Of a stretch of 64,000 nucleotides of DNA, positions 19,451 to 31,234 are shown piece after piece. Under the pieces are notes generated by a model. That model made no database searches, had not been told where the DNA came from, and worked only from the letters and a program-made list of their open reading frames with translations. The stretch is from Beaufortia kweichowensis (taxonomy: Eukaryota; Chordata; Actinopteri; Cypriniformes; Gastromyzontidae), in assembly GCA_019155185.1 (NCBI GenBank), contig CM032813.1, positions 13,125,561 to 13,189,560 on the forward strand. Direction: 5' to 3'. A program made the translations under genes and the position numbers. Every line of letters begins with the position of its first letter. Position 1 is the stretch's first letter.

Positions 19451-19906
19451 ACGCCCAGGCGTTTGTAAGCAGCAGACTATGCGTTTTTGTGCAAAAGAGC
19501 AGGTCTGCTGTTACTTTCACGTCATTTACTTGCATAAAATCAGCTTGCTCTGTTTCTGGGGAACATTTGATCAGCTAGCTTTGATTTTCTCTTTGCAGAC
19601 TCACTGGTTCCATCATCAGAGTACATGAGGGTCAAAGAGTTTAACTCGATCCCCTTCTTCTGATGAGCCACATTACTCCATTGTTGCTTGTAGTGGTTTT
19701 TGAATTCTAATTGGATTGGCCGTTAAGCATTCTATTGACCTGTGAAATGGGCGTTTACCTTTGTTTGGCATAGACGCCTTCACAGTTGCTAATTCACACC
19801 TCCAGAGAAGAACATGAGCTGCTGGTAAGGCAATCCTTGCAAATACCTCTCCCTCTGTTTACAGTCATTTAAAATGTTTTTGTGTTTTTTGTTAACATGT
19901 CAATAT

Positions 19907-19911
<5 letters not shown>

Positions 19912-19955
<44 letters not shown>
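19912..19955. repeat. (TA)n microsatellite, U5 spacer
   Basis: Short uninterrupted TA tract of about 44 bases. Confidence 0.95.
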
Positions 19956-19959
<4 letters not shown>

Positions 19960-19968
19960 TAGAGGCAT

Positions 19969-20379
19969 TCATTTGAACAGAGCACACACAACCTTATTCT
20001 GTTCTGATGTCGTTGTCCTCTTTAGGAGCCTTCGCTCACTCTCTTGGCTATTGAGAGGTGCAGCCAGTTTCTTGGACGTTTTCTTTCGATTCAGTGATTT
20101 CCATCTCCAGCAGTGAAAAGCACTCAGGGATCTATTGAACAGACACTGTTGGTATGAGTGTTTGGTGGGAAAGAGGGGCTGTGTGTGTGTGTGTGTGAAG
20201 CTGTCATCTGCTGGTGTTACTGGGCTGAGAGCAGACTTTCCCTTCTCTGCTAGGTCTTTCAAGGCTGCACAGTCTCTCTCAAACTGTTCAAGAATGTCTT
20301 CTGAACACTGGATCATTACTGTGCCTCTGTGATACAGACGTAGTTGCGTCATGGCTTGCATTTTACTAGTCTGTGCCAA
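19969..20379 (-). pseudogene. Decayed protein-coding relic, longest open form (U5)
   Basis: The GT run here has a length that moves the reading into another frame after SFTHTHT, so 136 codons stay open. The first 60 codons follow the shared relic frame; the second half is out of the ancestral frame, so the length is a frameshift artefact and not evidence of function. Confidence 0.5.
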
Positions 20380-21144
20380 AGAACAGATCTGCTTTTACTT
20401 TCCTGCCTTGTACTTGCATGAAGTCGGCTTTCTGGGGGGGTTGATTAGTTAGTTTTGATTTTGTTTTTGCAGGCTCACTGGTTACATCATCGGGCATGTG
20501 ATGGTCAGAGATTTCAGGTCGGTCAGCCTCCTTCTGATGAGGCACTTCCTCCATTGATGTCTGTACTTGCTGTTTGTATTGTAATGGGATTGGTCGATAG
20601 CATAGTCTTGACCTATCAGTGGGGCGTTTACCGTTTATGTGGCATAGGCGCCTTCACAGTTGATAATTCACACCACCACAGAAGAACGTGAGTTGCTGGT
20701 GAGCAGGTAGGCTGGTCAAACAAGACTGGCAAGTCTCTCTTCCTTTGTTTAGTTTAATTAAAATTGTATGTGTATTTTATTATGTCAATATGTGTATAAT
20801 ATATGAAAAGAGTTTTTCTTCTTTTTCCTAGACGTAAAACATTTTAAAGGAACTCACTGTTTCCTGATGCTGTTGGACTGTTATTGTAGCTTCTTGGTTG
20901 GCTTGGTGCTTTGCTTCTGTTATGCTCTTTAGAATGTTGTGGTTCTTCCAGGAAGTTTCCACGTTTGCAGTTCAATTTCGAACAAAATGTCTTAATCACT
21001 ATGTGTATAATCCGATTTACAGTGGCAAGAATTCAGATACAATCCAAAGTAAATGCGGTTACTTTGACTTCACTTGTGATTCCGCTGTCAGTGTCGCCTC
21101 CTTCACTGCAGTGCTTCGTCCCCCCACCCCCCGACGTCCATTGT

Positions 21145-21218
21145 GCCTCGTTGGCGCAGTTAGGCAGCGCGTCAGTCTCATAATCTGAAGGTCGTGAGTT
21201 CGAGCCTCACACGGGGCA
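21145..21218 (+). tRNA. tRNA-Met-CAT: tRNA-Met-CAT
   Basis: Identical to the U1 copy. Confidence 0.97.
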
Positions 21219-21297
21219 GGGTGGTACTTTTAAACTACTGGTATGCGGCCCATTTCACTTCCACGCCCTTGGCCTATCCCAGCTTGTGAGCAGATCG

Positions 21298-21369
21298 TCC
21301 CTGGTGGTCTAGTGGTTAGGATTCGGCGCTCTCACCGCCGCGGCCCGGGTTCGATTCCCGGTCAGGGAA
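21298..21369 (+). tRNA. tRNA-Glu-CTC: tRNA-Glu-CTC
   Basis: Identical to the U1 copy. Confidence 0.97.
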
Positions 21370-21440
21370 CTTGTGTTTTGAGACGGACATTTTTGACAAG
21401 TAACAAATTTGCATGACCAACTCGTAGGAAAAACACCTCT

Positions 21441-21527
21441 TCCTTCGAGCCGGATTTGAACCAGCGACCTAAGGATGACCAGTGAAATGCCTACAGTCCT
21501 CCGCTCTACCAACTGAGCTATCGAAGG
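21441..21527 (-). tRNA. tRNA-Tyr-GTA: tRNA-Tyr-GTA, intron
   Basis: Identical to the U1 copy. Confidence 0.97.
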
Positions 21528-21828
21528 TGTACCGATGGCCAACAATGGTTTCGGTTTTGTATTTGACACCAGTGAATGTTCCTGTTCCTGATTCTATTCG
21601 TCCATGCTGTGGATTTTAAGCCGTACAAATCAGAATCTGGCCAAGCAGATCCATGGAGAAATGCCATTCTTAATTTCACCTTTTCTTCTAGTGCACAATG
21701 TGGCTTCTGGAAGAAATGTGGTCTTGCCAAAGTGCTTTTGAAACACAAAGCAATGAGATTCATAATGTATATCCTATGACACATTCATCTTATTCATTTG
21801 GGTTTTTCTCAGAGCCGAAGCATGGAAC

Positions 21829-21910
21829 AGACGAGGATGGGATTCGAACCCACGCGTGCAGAGCACAATGGATTAGCAGTCCATCGCCTTAACCACTCGG
21901 CCACCTCGTC
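21829..21910 (-). tRNA. tRNA-Ser-GCT: tRNA-Ser-GCT
   Basis: Gene body as U1; an A inserted just outside the acceptor changes only the discriminator position. Confidence 0.95.
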
Positions 21911-22050
21911 ACATTGCAAACTGCTTTGCACCGGTGACAGAGAGAAAAATCCAGTTTTGCCTAAATAGTTGGACCGCCTTGTATGGATGAATGAATAGCA
22001 ATACGCTAAACATTTTGAAAGCCACAAAGAAACGCAAACTGAAGGGAGCA

Positions 22051-22122
22051 AGGGGACACCCGGATTTGAACCGGGGACCTCTTGATCTGCAGTCAAATGC
22101 TCTACCACTGAGCTATACCCCC
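22051..22122 (-). tRNA. tRNA-Cys-GCA: tRNA-Cys-GCA
   Basis: Full 72-base copy. Confidence 0.97.
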
Positions 22123-22391
22123 GCACGGAAGGTTGTGACCATCTCATTGCTGGGGGAACACATCCTGACACCTGAGAATGTTCCTGTCAGATAGTGTTCC
22201 CCATGTTTTCCATCAGACAGAAAGTTCATACATGTTTTAAAAATAAAACTGCTCAATATCTAGCCTACAATACGTAGGTTCTGAAGGTGTTTGTATTTTC
22301 ATGCTTCAATTTTATTATAGAGAATATAACTGTCAGATAATGATCTCCTGTGTATAATAAAAAGCATAATGTGGGTCAGGAAAAATCCACA

Positions 22392-22446
22392 GGATGACCA
22401 GTGAAATGCCTACAGTACTCCGCTCTACCCACTTAGCTATCGAAGG
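22392..22446 (-). pseudogene. 5'-half tRNA-Tyr fragment
   Basis: Identical to the U1 fragment. Confidence 0.9.
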
Positions 22447-22502
22447 CTTAACGACGCTGTTTTTACCAAGAGAGCAGGCACTCTACGACAGAAAACCACC
22501 GT

Positions 22503-22575
22503 CGAGCCAGCCAGGAGTCGAACCTGGAATCTTCTGATCCGTAGTCAGACGCGTTATCCATTGCGCCACTGGCCC
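22503..22575 (-). tRNA. tRNA-Arg-ACG: tRNA-Arg-ACG
   Basis: Identical to the U1 copy. Confidence 0.97.
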
Positions 22576-22786
22576 AAGAGCAATGACTTGGCTATTTAAC
22601 CAAATAGTCATCTTCTTATCAGGGAATATTATTGGACGTCTGTATATATGCCATATTTCACGTGTCTGTAAAAGGATTCTTCGTGAAATATGGAGCGCCC
22701 TCATACGTGCCTTTTCTTCACTGCCAATTCAAATGACACCGTATTTCAGTAAATGTCATGCAATTAAGAGCTGTAGGGGCCCAATA

Positions 22787-22865
22787 TGTCTGAAGTGGGA
22801 TTCGAACCTACGCCTAGACGGGAGACTGCAACCTGAACTGCCTTAGACCGCTCGGCCATCCTGAC
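22787..22865 (-). pseudogene. tRNA-Leu-CAG, anticodon stem deleted
   Basis: Shared type A loss with the TGCAG variant. Confidence 0.88.
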
Positions 22866-23322
22866 ACGCCCAGGCGTTTGTAAGCAGCAGACTATGCGTT
22901 TTTGTGCAAAAGAGCAGGTCTGCTGTTACTTTCACGTCATTTACTTGCATAAAATCAGCTTGCTCTGTTTCTGGGGAACATTTGATCAGCTAGCTTTGAT
23001 TTTCTCTTTGCAGACTCACTGGTTCCATCATCAGAGTACATGAGGGTCAAAGAGTTTAACTCGATCCCCTTCTTCTGATGAGCCACATTACTCCATTGTT
23101 GCTTGTAGTGGTTTTTGAATTCTAATTGGATTGGCCGTTCGCATTCTATTGACCTGTGAAATGGGCGTTTACCTTTTGTTTGGCATAGACGCCTTCACAG
23201 TTGCTAATTCACACCTCCAGAGAAGAACATGAGCTGCTGGTAAGGCAATCCTTGCAAATACCTCTCCTCTGTTTACAGTCATTTAAAATGTTTTTGTGTT
23301 TTGTTAACATGTCAATATGAGG

Positions 23323-23325
<3 letters not shown>

Positions 23326-23384
<59 letters not shown>
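23326..23384. repeat. (TA)n microsatellite, U6 spacer
   Basis: TA tract with one ACAT interruption, as in U2 and U9. Confidence 0.95.
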
Positions 23385-23560
23385 AAACTAGAGGCATTCA
23401 TTTGAACAGAGCACACACAACCTTATTCTGTTCTGATGTCGTTGTCCTCTTTAGGAGCCTTCGTTCACTCTCTTGGCTATTGAGAGGTGCGCGCCAGTTT
23501 CTTGGACGTTTTTTTTCGATTCAGTGATTTCCATCTCCAGCAGTGAAAAGCACTCGGGAT

Positions 23561-23743
23561 CTATTGAACAGACACTGTTGGTATGAGTGTTTGGTGGGAA
23601 AGAGGGGCTGTGTGTGTGTGTGTGAAGCTGTCATCTGCTGGTGTTACTGGGCTGAGAGCAGACTTTCCCTTCTCTGCTAGGTCTTTCAAGGCTGCACAGT
23701 CTCTCTCAAACTGTTCAAGAATGTCTTCTGAACACTGGATCAT
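23561..23743 (-). pseudogene. Decayed protein-coding relic (U6)
   Basis: Open from the internal MIQCSEDILEQF to the shared stop; upstream CACGTAGTTGCG is replaced by GACGTGAAGTTAAGCG, ending the frame earlier. Confidence 0.48.
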
Positions 23744-24575
23744 TACTGTGCCTCTGTGATACAGACGTGAAGTTAAGCGTCATGGCTTGCATTTTACTAG
23801 TCTGTGCCAAAGAACAGATCTGCTTTTACTTTCCTGCCTTGTACTTGCATGAAGTCGGCTTTCTGGGGGTTGATTAGTTAGTTTTGATTTTGTTTTGCAG
23901 GCTCACTGGTTACATCATCGGGCATGTGATGGTCAGAGATTTCAGGTCGGTCAGCCTCCTTCTGATGAGGCACTTCCCTCCATTGATGTCTGTACTTGCT
24001 GTTTGTATTGTAATGGGATTGGTCGATAGCATAGTCTTGACCTATCAGTGGGGCGTTTACCGTTTATGTGGCATAGGCGCCTTCACAGTTGATAATTCAC
24101 ACCACCACAGAAGAACGTGAGTTGCTGGTGAGCAGGTAGGCTGGTCAAACAAGACTGGCAAGTCTCTTCCTTTGTTTAGTTTAATTAAAATTGTATGTGT
24201 ATTTTATTATGTCAATATGTGTATAATATATGAAAAGAGTTTTTCTTCTTTTTCCTAGACGTAAAACATTTAAAGGAACTCACTGTTTCCTGATGCTGTT
24301 GGACTGTTATTGTAGCTTCTTGGTTGGCTTGGTGCTTTGCTTCTGTTATGCTCTTTAGAATGTTGTGGTTCTTCCAGGAAGTTTCCACGTTTGCAGTTCA
24401 ATTTCGAACAAAATGTCTTAATCACTATGTGTATAATCCGATTTACAGTGGCAAGAATTCAGATACAATCCAAAGTAAATGCGGTTACTTTGACTTCACT
24501 TGTGATTCCGCTGTCAGTGTCGCCTCCTTCACTGCAGTGCTTCGTCCCCCAGGAAAAATCCCCGACGTCCATTGT

Positions 24576-24649
24576 GCCTCGTTGGCGCAGTTAGGCAGCG
24601 CGTCAGTCTCATAATCTGAAGGTCGTGAGTTCGAGCCTCACACGGGGCA
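24576..24649 (+). tRNA. tRNA-Met-CAT: tRNA-Met-CAT
   Basis: Identical to the U1 copy. Confidence 0.97.
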
Positions 24650-24728
24650 GGGTGGTACTTTTAAACTACTGGTATGCGGCCCATTTCACTTCCACGCCCT
24701 TGGCCTATCCCGGCTTGTGAGCAGATCG

Positions 24729-24798
24729 TCCCTGGTGGTCTAGTGGTTAGGATTCGGCGCTCACCGCCGCGGCCCGGGTTCGATTCCCGGTCAGGGAA
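24729..24798 (+). tRNA. tRNA-Glu-CTC: tRNA-Glu-CTC, two bases short
   Basis: One TC pair is missing from the anticodon loop (CGCTCACCGCC); the rest is normal. Confidence 0.9.
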
Positions 24799-24868
24799 CT
24801 TGTGTTTTGAGACGGACATTTTGACAAGTAACAAATTTGCATGACCAACTCGTAGGGAAAACACCTCT

Positions 24869-24955
24869 TCCTTCGAGCGGATTTGAACCAGCGACCTAAG
24901 GATGACCAGTGAAATGCCTACAGTCCTCCAGCTCTACCAACTGAGCTATCGAAGG
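24869..24955 (-). tRNA. tRNA-Tyr-GTA: tRNA-Tyr-GTA, intron, two compensating indels
   Basis: One C missing in the T-stem (GAGCGG) and one A inserted in the anticodon stem (CCAGCTC). Confidence 0.88.
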
Positions 24956-25256
24956 TGTACCGATGGCCAACAATGGTTTCGGTTTTGTATTTGACACCAG
25001 TGAATGTTCCTGTTCCTGATTCTATTCGGTCCATGCTGTGGATTTTAAGTCAGTACAAATCAGAATCTGGCCAAGCAGATCCATGGAGAAATGCCATTCT
25101 TAATTTCACCTTTTCTTCTAGTGCACAATGTGGCTTCTGGAAGAAATGTGGTCTTGCCAAAGTGCTTTGAAACACAAAGCAATGAGATTCATAATGTATA
25201 TCCTATGACACATTCATCTTATTCATTTGGGTTTTTCTCAGAGCCGAAGCATGGAA

Positions 25257-25338
25257 CGACGAGGATGGGATTCGAACCCACGCGTGCAGAGCACAATGGA
25301 TTAGCAGTCCATCGCCTTTAACCATCGGCCACCTCGTC
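25257..25338 (-). tRNA. tRNA-Ser-GCT: tRNA-Ser-GCT, two compensating indels
   Basis: Extra T and missing C in the D-arm (CCTTTAACCATCGG). Confidence 0.9.
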
Positions 25339-25478
25339 ACATTGCAAACTGCTTTGCACCGTGACAGAGAGAAAAATCCAGTTTTGCCTAAATAGTTGGA
25401 CCGCCTTGTATGGATGAATGAATAGCAATACGCTAAACATTTTGAAAGCCACAAAGAAACGCGAAACTGAAGGGAGCA

Positions 25479-25547
25479 AGGGACACCCGGATTTGAACCG
25501 GGACCTCTTGATCTGCAGTCAAATGCTCTACCACTGAGCTATACCCC
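25479..25547 (-). tRNA. tRNA-Cys-GCA: tRNA-Cys-GCA, shortened acceptor
   Basis: G and C homopolymers of the acceptor are each one base short, and the T-stem is one base short; 69 bases. Confidence 0.88.
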
Positions 25548-25752
25548 AAGCACGGAAGGTTGTGACCATCTCATTGCTGGGGAACACATCCTGACACCTG
25601 AGAATGTTCCTGTCAGATAGTGTTCCCCATGTTTTCCATCAGACAGAAAGTTCATACATGTTTTAAAAATAAAACTGCTTAGCTATCGAAGGCTTAACGA
25701 CGCTGTTTTTACCAAGAGAGCAGGCACTCTACGACAGAAAACCACCATAATC

Positions 25753-25828
25753 CGGGCCAGCCAGGAGTCGAACCTGGAATCTTTCTGATCCGTAGTCAGA
25801 CGCCGTTATCCATTCTAGCCACTGGCCC
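25753..25828 (-). tRNA. tRNA-Arg-ACG: tRNA-Arg-ACG with several indels
   Basis: Acceptor CGGGCCAG for CGAGCCAG, extra T in the anticodon stem (CTTTCTGATCC), and a D-arm reading CGCCGTTATCCATTCTAGCC. Confidence 0.85.
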
Positions 25829-26048
25829 AAGAGCAATGACTTGGCTATTTAACCAAATAGTCTACTTTCATCTTCTTATCAGGGAATATTATTGGACGTC
25901 TGTATATATGCCATATTTCACGTGTCTATAAAAGGATTCTTCGTGAAATATGGAGCCCTATCACGCACGTGCCTGTTCTTCACTGCCAATTCAAATGACA
26001 CCGTATTTCAGTAAATGTCATGCAATTAAGAGCTGTAGGGGCCCAATA

Positions 26049-26126
26049 TGTCTGAAGTGGGATTCGAACCTCCACGCCTAGACGGAGACTGACCTGAACT
26101 GCCTTAGACCGCTCGGCCATCCTGAC
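26049..26126 (-). pseudogene. tRNA-Leu-CAG, anticodon stem deleted
   Basis: Shared type A loss, plus loss on the 3' side (GAGACTGACC) so neither strand of the anticodon stem is complete. Confidence 0.86.
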
Positions 26127-26584
26127 ACGCGCATGGCGTTTGTAAGCAGCAGACTATGCGTTTTGTGCAAAAGAGCAGGTGTGCTGTTACTTTCCGTCAT
26201 TTACTTGCATAAAATCAGCTTGCTCTGTTTCTGGGGAACATTTGATCAGCTAGCTTTGATTTTTCTTTGCAGACTCACTGGTTCCATCATCAGAGTACAT
26301 GAGGGTCAAAGAGTTTAACTCGATCCCCTTCTTCTGATGAGCCACATTACTCCATTGTTGCTTGTAGTGGTTTTTGAATTCTAATTGGATTGGCCGTTCG
26401 CATTCTATTGACCTGTGAAATGGGCGTTTACCTTTTGTTTGGCATAGACGCCTTCACAGTTGCTAATTCACACCTCCAGAGAAGAACATGAGCTGCTGGT
26501 AAGGCAATCCTTGCAAATACCTCTCCCTCTGTTTACAGTCATTTAAAATGTTTTTGTGTTTTTTGTTAACATGTCAATATGAGG

Positions 26585-26587
<3 letters not shown>

Positions 26588-26626
<39 letters not shown>
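26588..26626. repeat. (TA)n microsatellite, U7 spacer
   Basis: Short TA tract of about 39 bases. Confidence 0.95.
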
Positions 26627-26630
<4 letters not shown>

Positions 26631-26692
26631 TAGAGGCATTCATTTGAACAGAGCACACACAACCTTATTCTGTTCTGATGTCGTTGTCCTCT

Positions 26693-26986
26693 TTAGGAGC
26701 CTTCGTTCACTCTCTTGGCTATTGAGAGGTGCGTCAGTTTCTTGGACGTTTTCTTTCGATTCAGTGATTTCCATCTCCAGCAGTGAAAAGCACTCAGGGA
26801 TCTATTGAACAGACACTGTTGGTATGAGTGTTTGGTGGGAAAGAGGGGCTGTGTGTGTGTGTGTGTGAAGCTGTCATCTGCTGGTGTTACTGGGCTGAGA
26901 GCAGACTTTCCCTTCTCTGCTAGGTCTTTCAAGGCTGCACAGTCTCTCTCAAACTGTTCAAGAATGTCTTCTGAACACTGGATCAT
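26693..26986 (-). pseudogene. Decayed protein-coding relic (U7)
   Basis: Open through the GT run into the alternative frame, as in U5; 97 codons. Confidence 0.48.
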
Positions 26987-27814
26987 TACTGTGCCTCTGT
27001 GATACAGACGTAGTTTGCGCCATGGCTTGCATTTTACTAGTCTGTGCCAAAGAACAGATCTGCTTTTACTTTCCTGCCTTGTACTTGCATGAAGTCGGCT
27101 TTCTGGGGGGGTTGATTAGTTAGTTTTGATTTTGTTTTTGCAGGCTCACTGGTTACATCATCGGGGCATGTGATGGTCAGAGATTTCAGGTCGGTCGCCT
27201 CCTTCTGATGAGGCACTTCCCTCCATTGATGTCTGTACTTGCTGTTTGTATTGTAATGGGATTGGTCGATAGCATAGTCTTGACCTATCAGTGGGGCGTT
27301 TACCGCTTATGTGGCATAGGGCCTTCACAGTTGATAATTCACACCACCACAGAAGAACGTGGAGTTGCTGGTGAGCAGGTAGGCTGGTCAAACAAGACTG
27401 GCAAGTCTCTCTCTTCCTTTGTTTAGTTTAATTAAAATTGTATGTGTATTTTATTATGTCAATATGTGTATAATATATGAAAAGAGTTTTTCTTCTTTTT
27501 CCTAGACGTAAAACATTTAAAGGAACTCACTGTTTCCTGATGCTGTTGGACTGTTATTGTAGCTTCTTGGTTGGCTTGGTGCTTTGCTTCTGTTATGCTC
27601 TTTAGAATGTTGTGGTTCTTCCAGGAAGTTTCCACGTTTGCAGTTCAATTTGAACAAAATGTCTTAATCACTATGTGTATAATCCGATTTACAGTGGCAA
27701 GAATTCAGATACAATCCAAAGTAAATGCGGTTACTTTGACTTCACTTGTGATTCCGCTGTCAGTAATAGCCTCCTTCACTGCAGTGTAGCCGTCCCCACC
27801 CCGACGTCCATTGT

Positions 27815-27889
27815 GCCTCGCTGGCGCAGTTAGGCAGCAGCGTCAGTCTCATAATCTGAAGGTCGTGAGTTCGAGCCTCACACGGGGCA
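27815..27889 (+). tRNA. tRNA-Met-CAT: tRNA-Met-CAT (one extra base)
   Basis: GCAGCAGCGTCAG for GCAGCGCGTCAG in the D-arm and one T to C change. Confidence 0.92.
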
Positions 27890-27969
27890 GGGTGGTACTT
27901 TTTAAACTACTGGTATGCGGCCCATTTCACTTCCACGCCTTTGGCCTATCCCAGCTTGTGAGCAGATCG

Positions 27970-28040
27970 TCCCTGGTGGTCTAGTGGTTAGGATTCGGGC
28001 GCTCACCGCCAGCGGCCGGGTTCGATTCCCGGTCAGGGAA
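27970..28040 (+). tRNA. tRNA-Glu-CTC: tRNA-Glu-CTC with altered anticodon arm
   Basis: Reads CGGGCGCTCACCGCCAGCGG; T-arm also one base short on the 5' side. Confidence 0.86.
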
Positions 28041-28110
28041 CTTGTGTTTTGAGACGGACATTTTGACAAGTAACAAATTTGCATGACCAACTCGTAGGAA
28101 AAACACCTCT

Positions 28111-28198
28111 TCCTTCGAGGCGGATTTGAACCAGCGACCTAAGGATGACCAGTGAAATGCCTACAGTCCTCCGGCTCTACCAACTGAGCTATCGAAGG
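28111..28198 (-). tRNA. tRNA-Tyr-GTA: tRNA-Tyr-GTA, intron, minor changes
   Basis: GAGGCGG for GAGCCGG in the T-stem and one extra G in the anticodon stem (CCGGCTC). Confidence 0.9.
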
Positions 28199-28496
28199 TG
28201 TACCGATGGCCAACAATGGTTTCGGTTTTGTATTTGACACCAGTGAATGTTCCTGTTCCTGATTCTATTCGTCCATGCTGTGGATTTTAGCCCAGACAAA
28301 TCAGAATCTGGCCAAGCAGATCCATGGAGAAATGCCATTCTTAATTTCACCTTTTCTTCTAGTGCACAATGTGGCTTCTGGAAGAAATGTGGTCTTGCCA
28401 AAGTGCTTTGAAACACAAAGCAATGAGATTCATAATGTATATCCTATGACACATTCATCTTATTCATTTGGGTTTTCTCAGAGCCAAGCATGGAGC

Positions 28497-28578
28497 GCAC
28501 GAGGATGGGATTCGAACCCACGCATGCAGAGCACAATGGATTAGCAGTCCATCGCCTTTAACCACTGGCCACCTCGTC
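28497..28578 (-). tRNA. tRNA-Ser-GCT: tRNA-Ser-GCT with acceptor change
   Basis: Acceptor reads GCACGAGG for CGACGAGG; D-arm has an extra T and a missing C; variable arm CGCATGC. Confidence 0.88.
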
Positions 28579-28718
28579 ACATTGCAAACTGCTTTGCACC
28601 GGTGACAGAGAGAAAAATCCAGTTTTGCCTAAATAGTTGGACCGCCTTGTATGGATGAATGAATAGCAATACGCTAAACATTTTGAAAGCCACAAAGAAA
28701 CGCAAACTGAAGGGAGCA

Positions 28719-28789
28719 AGGGGACACCCGGATTTGAACCGGGGACCTCTTGATCTGCAGTCAAATGCTCTACCACTGAGCTATACCCC
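28719..28789 (-). tRNA. tRNA-Cys-GCA: tRNA-Cys-GCA (5' G run one short)
   Basis: Four C instead of five at the plus-strand right end; otherwise full. Confidence 0.93.
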
Positions 28790-29056
28790 ATACGGAAGGT
28801 TGTGACCATCTCATTGCTGGGGGAACACATCCTGACACCTGAGAATGTTCCTGTCAGATAGTGTTCCCCATGTTTTCCATCAGACAGAAAGTTCATACAT
28901 GTTTTAAAAATAAAACTGCTCAATATCTAGCCTACAATACGTAGGTTCTGAAGGTGTTTGTATTTTCATGCTTCAATTTTATTATAGAGAATATAACTGT
29001 CAGATAATGATCTCCTGTGTATAATAAAAGCATAATGTGGGTCAGGAAAATCCACA

Positions 29057-29113
29057 GGATGACCAGTGAAATGCCTACAGTACTTCGCTCTCTACCCACT
29101 TAGCTATCGAAGG
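29057..29113 (-). pseudogene. 5'-half tRNA-Tyr fragment
   Basis: As U1 with two extra bases (ACTTCGCTCTC). Confidence 0.88.
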
Positions 29114-29169
29114 CTTAACGACGCTGTTTTTACCAAGAGAGCAGGCACTCTACGACAGAAAACCACCGT

Positions 29170-29242
29170 CGAGCCAGCCAGGAGTCGAACCTGGAATCTT
29201 CTGATCCGTAGTCAGACGCGTTATCCATTGCGCCACTGGCCC
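29170..29242 (-). tRNA. tRNA-Arg-ACG: tRNA-Arg-ACG
   Basis: Identical to the U1 copy. Confidence 0.97.
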
Positions 29243-29451
29243 AAGAGCAATGACTTGGCTATTTAACCAAATAGTCATCTTCTTATCAGGGAATATTATT
29301 GGACGTCTGTATATATGCCATATTTCACGTGTCTGTAAAAGGATTCTTAAGTGAAATATGGAGCCTCACACGTGCCTTTTCTTCACTGCCAATTCAAATG
29401 ACACCGTATTTCAGTAAATGTCATGCAATTAAGAGCTGTAGGGGCCCAATA

Positions 29452-29530
29452 TGTCTGAAGTGGGATTCGAACTTCACGCCTAGACGGAGACTGCAACCTG
29501 AACTGCCTTAGACCGCTCGGCCATCCTGAC
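29452..29530 (-). pseudogene. tRNA-Leu-CAG, anticodon stem deleted
   Basis: Shared type A loss; T-stem reads AACTTCACG and the variable arm is one G short. Confidence 0.87.
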
Positions 29531-29988
29531 ACGCCCAGGCGTTTTGTAAGCAGCAGACTATGCGTTTTGTGCAAAAAGAGCAGGTCTGCTGTTACTTTCA
29601 AATCATTTACTTGCATAAAATCAGCTTGCTCTGTTTCTGGGGAACATTTGATCAGCTAGCTTTGATTTTCTCTTTGCAGACTCACTGGTTCCATCATCAG
29701 AGTACATGAGGGTCAAAGAGTTTAACTCGATCCCCTTCTTCTGATGAGCCACATTACTCCATTGTTGCTTGTAGTGGTTTTTGAATTCTAATTGGATTGG
29801 CCGTTCAGATTCTATTGACCTGTGAAATGGGCGTTTACCTTTGTTTGGCATAGACGCCTTCACAGTTGCTAATTCACACCTCCAGAGAAGAACATGAGCT
29901 GCTGGTAAGGCAATCCTTGCAAATACCTCTCCCTCTGTTTACAGTCATTTAAAATGTTTTTGTGTTTTTTGTTAACATGTCAATATGA

Positions 29989-29990
<2 letters not shown>

Positions 29991-30049
<59 letters not shown>
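29991..30049. repeat. (TA)n microsatellite, U8 spacer
   Basis: Uninterrupted TA tract. Confidence 0.95.
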
Positions 30050-30053
<4 letters not shown>

Positions 30054-30183
30054 TAGAGGCATTCATTTGAACAGAGCACACACAACCTTATTCTGTTCTG
30101 ATGTCGTTGTCCTCTTTAGGAGCCTTCGTTCACTCTCTTGGCTATTGAGAGGTGCGTCAGTTTCTTGGACGTTTTCTTTCGAT

Positions 30184-30405
30184 TCAGTGATTTCCATCTC
30201 CAGCAGTGAAAAGCACTGGGGATCTATTGAACAGACACTGTTGGTATGAGTGTTTGGTGGGAAGAGGGGCTGTGTGTGTGTGTGTGAAGCTGTCATCTGC
30301 TGGTGTTACTGGGCTGAGAGCAGACTTTCCCTTCTCTGCTAGGTCTTTCAAGGCTGCACAGTCTCTCTCAAACTGTTCAAGAATGTCTTCTGAACACTGG
30401 ATCAT
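30184..30405 (-). pseudogene. Decayed protein-coding relic (U8)
   Basis: Starts at the internal MIQCSEDILEQF. Small deletions beyond the GT run keep the frame open past the usual stop. Confidence 0.48.
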
Positions 30406-31234
30406 TACTGTGCCTCTGTGATACAGACGTAGTTTGCGTCATGGCTTGCATTTTACTAGTCTGTGCCAAAGAACAGATCTGCTTTTACTTTCCTGCCTTG
30501 TACTTGCATGAAGTCGGCTTTCTGGGGGGGTTGATTAGTTAGTTTTGATTTTGTTTTTGCAGGCTCACTGGTTACATCATCGGGGCATGTGATGGTCAGA
30601 GATTTCAGGTCGGTCGCCTCCTTCTGATGAGGCACTTCCCTCCATTGATGTCTGTACTTGCTGTTTGTATTGTAATGGGATTGGTCGATAGCATAGTCTT
30701 GACCTATCAGTGGGGCGTTTACCGTTTATGTGGCATAGGCGCCTTCACAGTTGATAATTCACACCACCACAGAAGAACGTGAGTTGCTGGTGAGCAGGTA
30801 GGCTGGTCAAACAAGACTGGCAAGTCTCTCTTCCTTTGTTTAGTTTAATTAAAATTGTATGTGTATTTTATTATGTCAATATGTGTATAATATATGAAAA
30901 GAGTTTTCTTCTTTTCCTAGACGTAAAACATTTAAAGGAACTCACTGTTTCCTGATGCTGTTGGACTGTTATTGTAGCTTCTTGGTTGGCTTGGTGCTTT
31001 GCTTCTGTTATGCTCTTTAGAATGTTGTGGTTCTTCCAGGAAGTTTCCACGTTTGCAGTTCAATTTCGAACAAAATGTCTTAATCACTATGTGTATAATC
31101 CGATTTACAGTGGCAAGAATTCAGATACAATCCAAAGTAAATGCGGTTACTTTGACTTCACTTGTGATTCCGCTGTCAGTTTCGGGCCTCCTTCACTGCA
31201 GTGCTTCATCCCCCCACCCCCCGACGTCCATTGT

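Larger units (their letters stand above)
17804..21144. repeat. Array unit U5 (type A, 3341 bp)
   Basis: The Cys-to-Arg interval is shortened and rearranged (about 18909-19050), removing most of the half-Tyr fragment. The rest is standard. Confidence 0.93.
21145..24575. repeat. Array unit U6 (type A, 3431 bp)
   Basis: Among the best preserved type A units: Met, Glu, Tyr, Cys and Arg intact. Confidence 0.95.
24576..27814. repeat. Array unit U7 (type A, 3239 bp)
   Basis: Short because about 200 bases between Cys and Arg are deleted at about 25678, so AAAACTGC runs straight into TTAGCTATCGAAGG and the half-Tyr fragment is lost except its last 15 bases. Confidence 0.93.
27815..31234. repeat. Array unit U8 (type A, 3420 bp)
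   Basis: Standard gene order; only Arg is fully intact. Confidence 0.94.
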
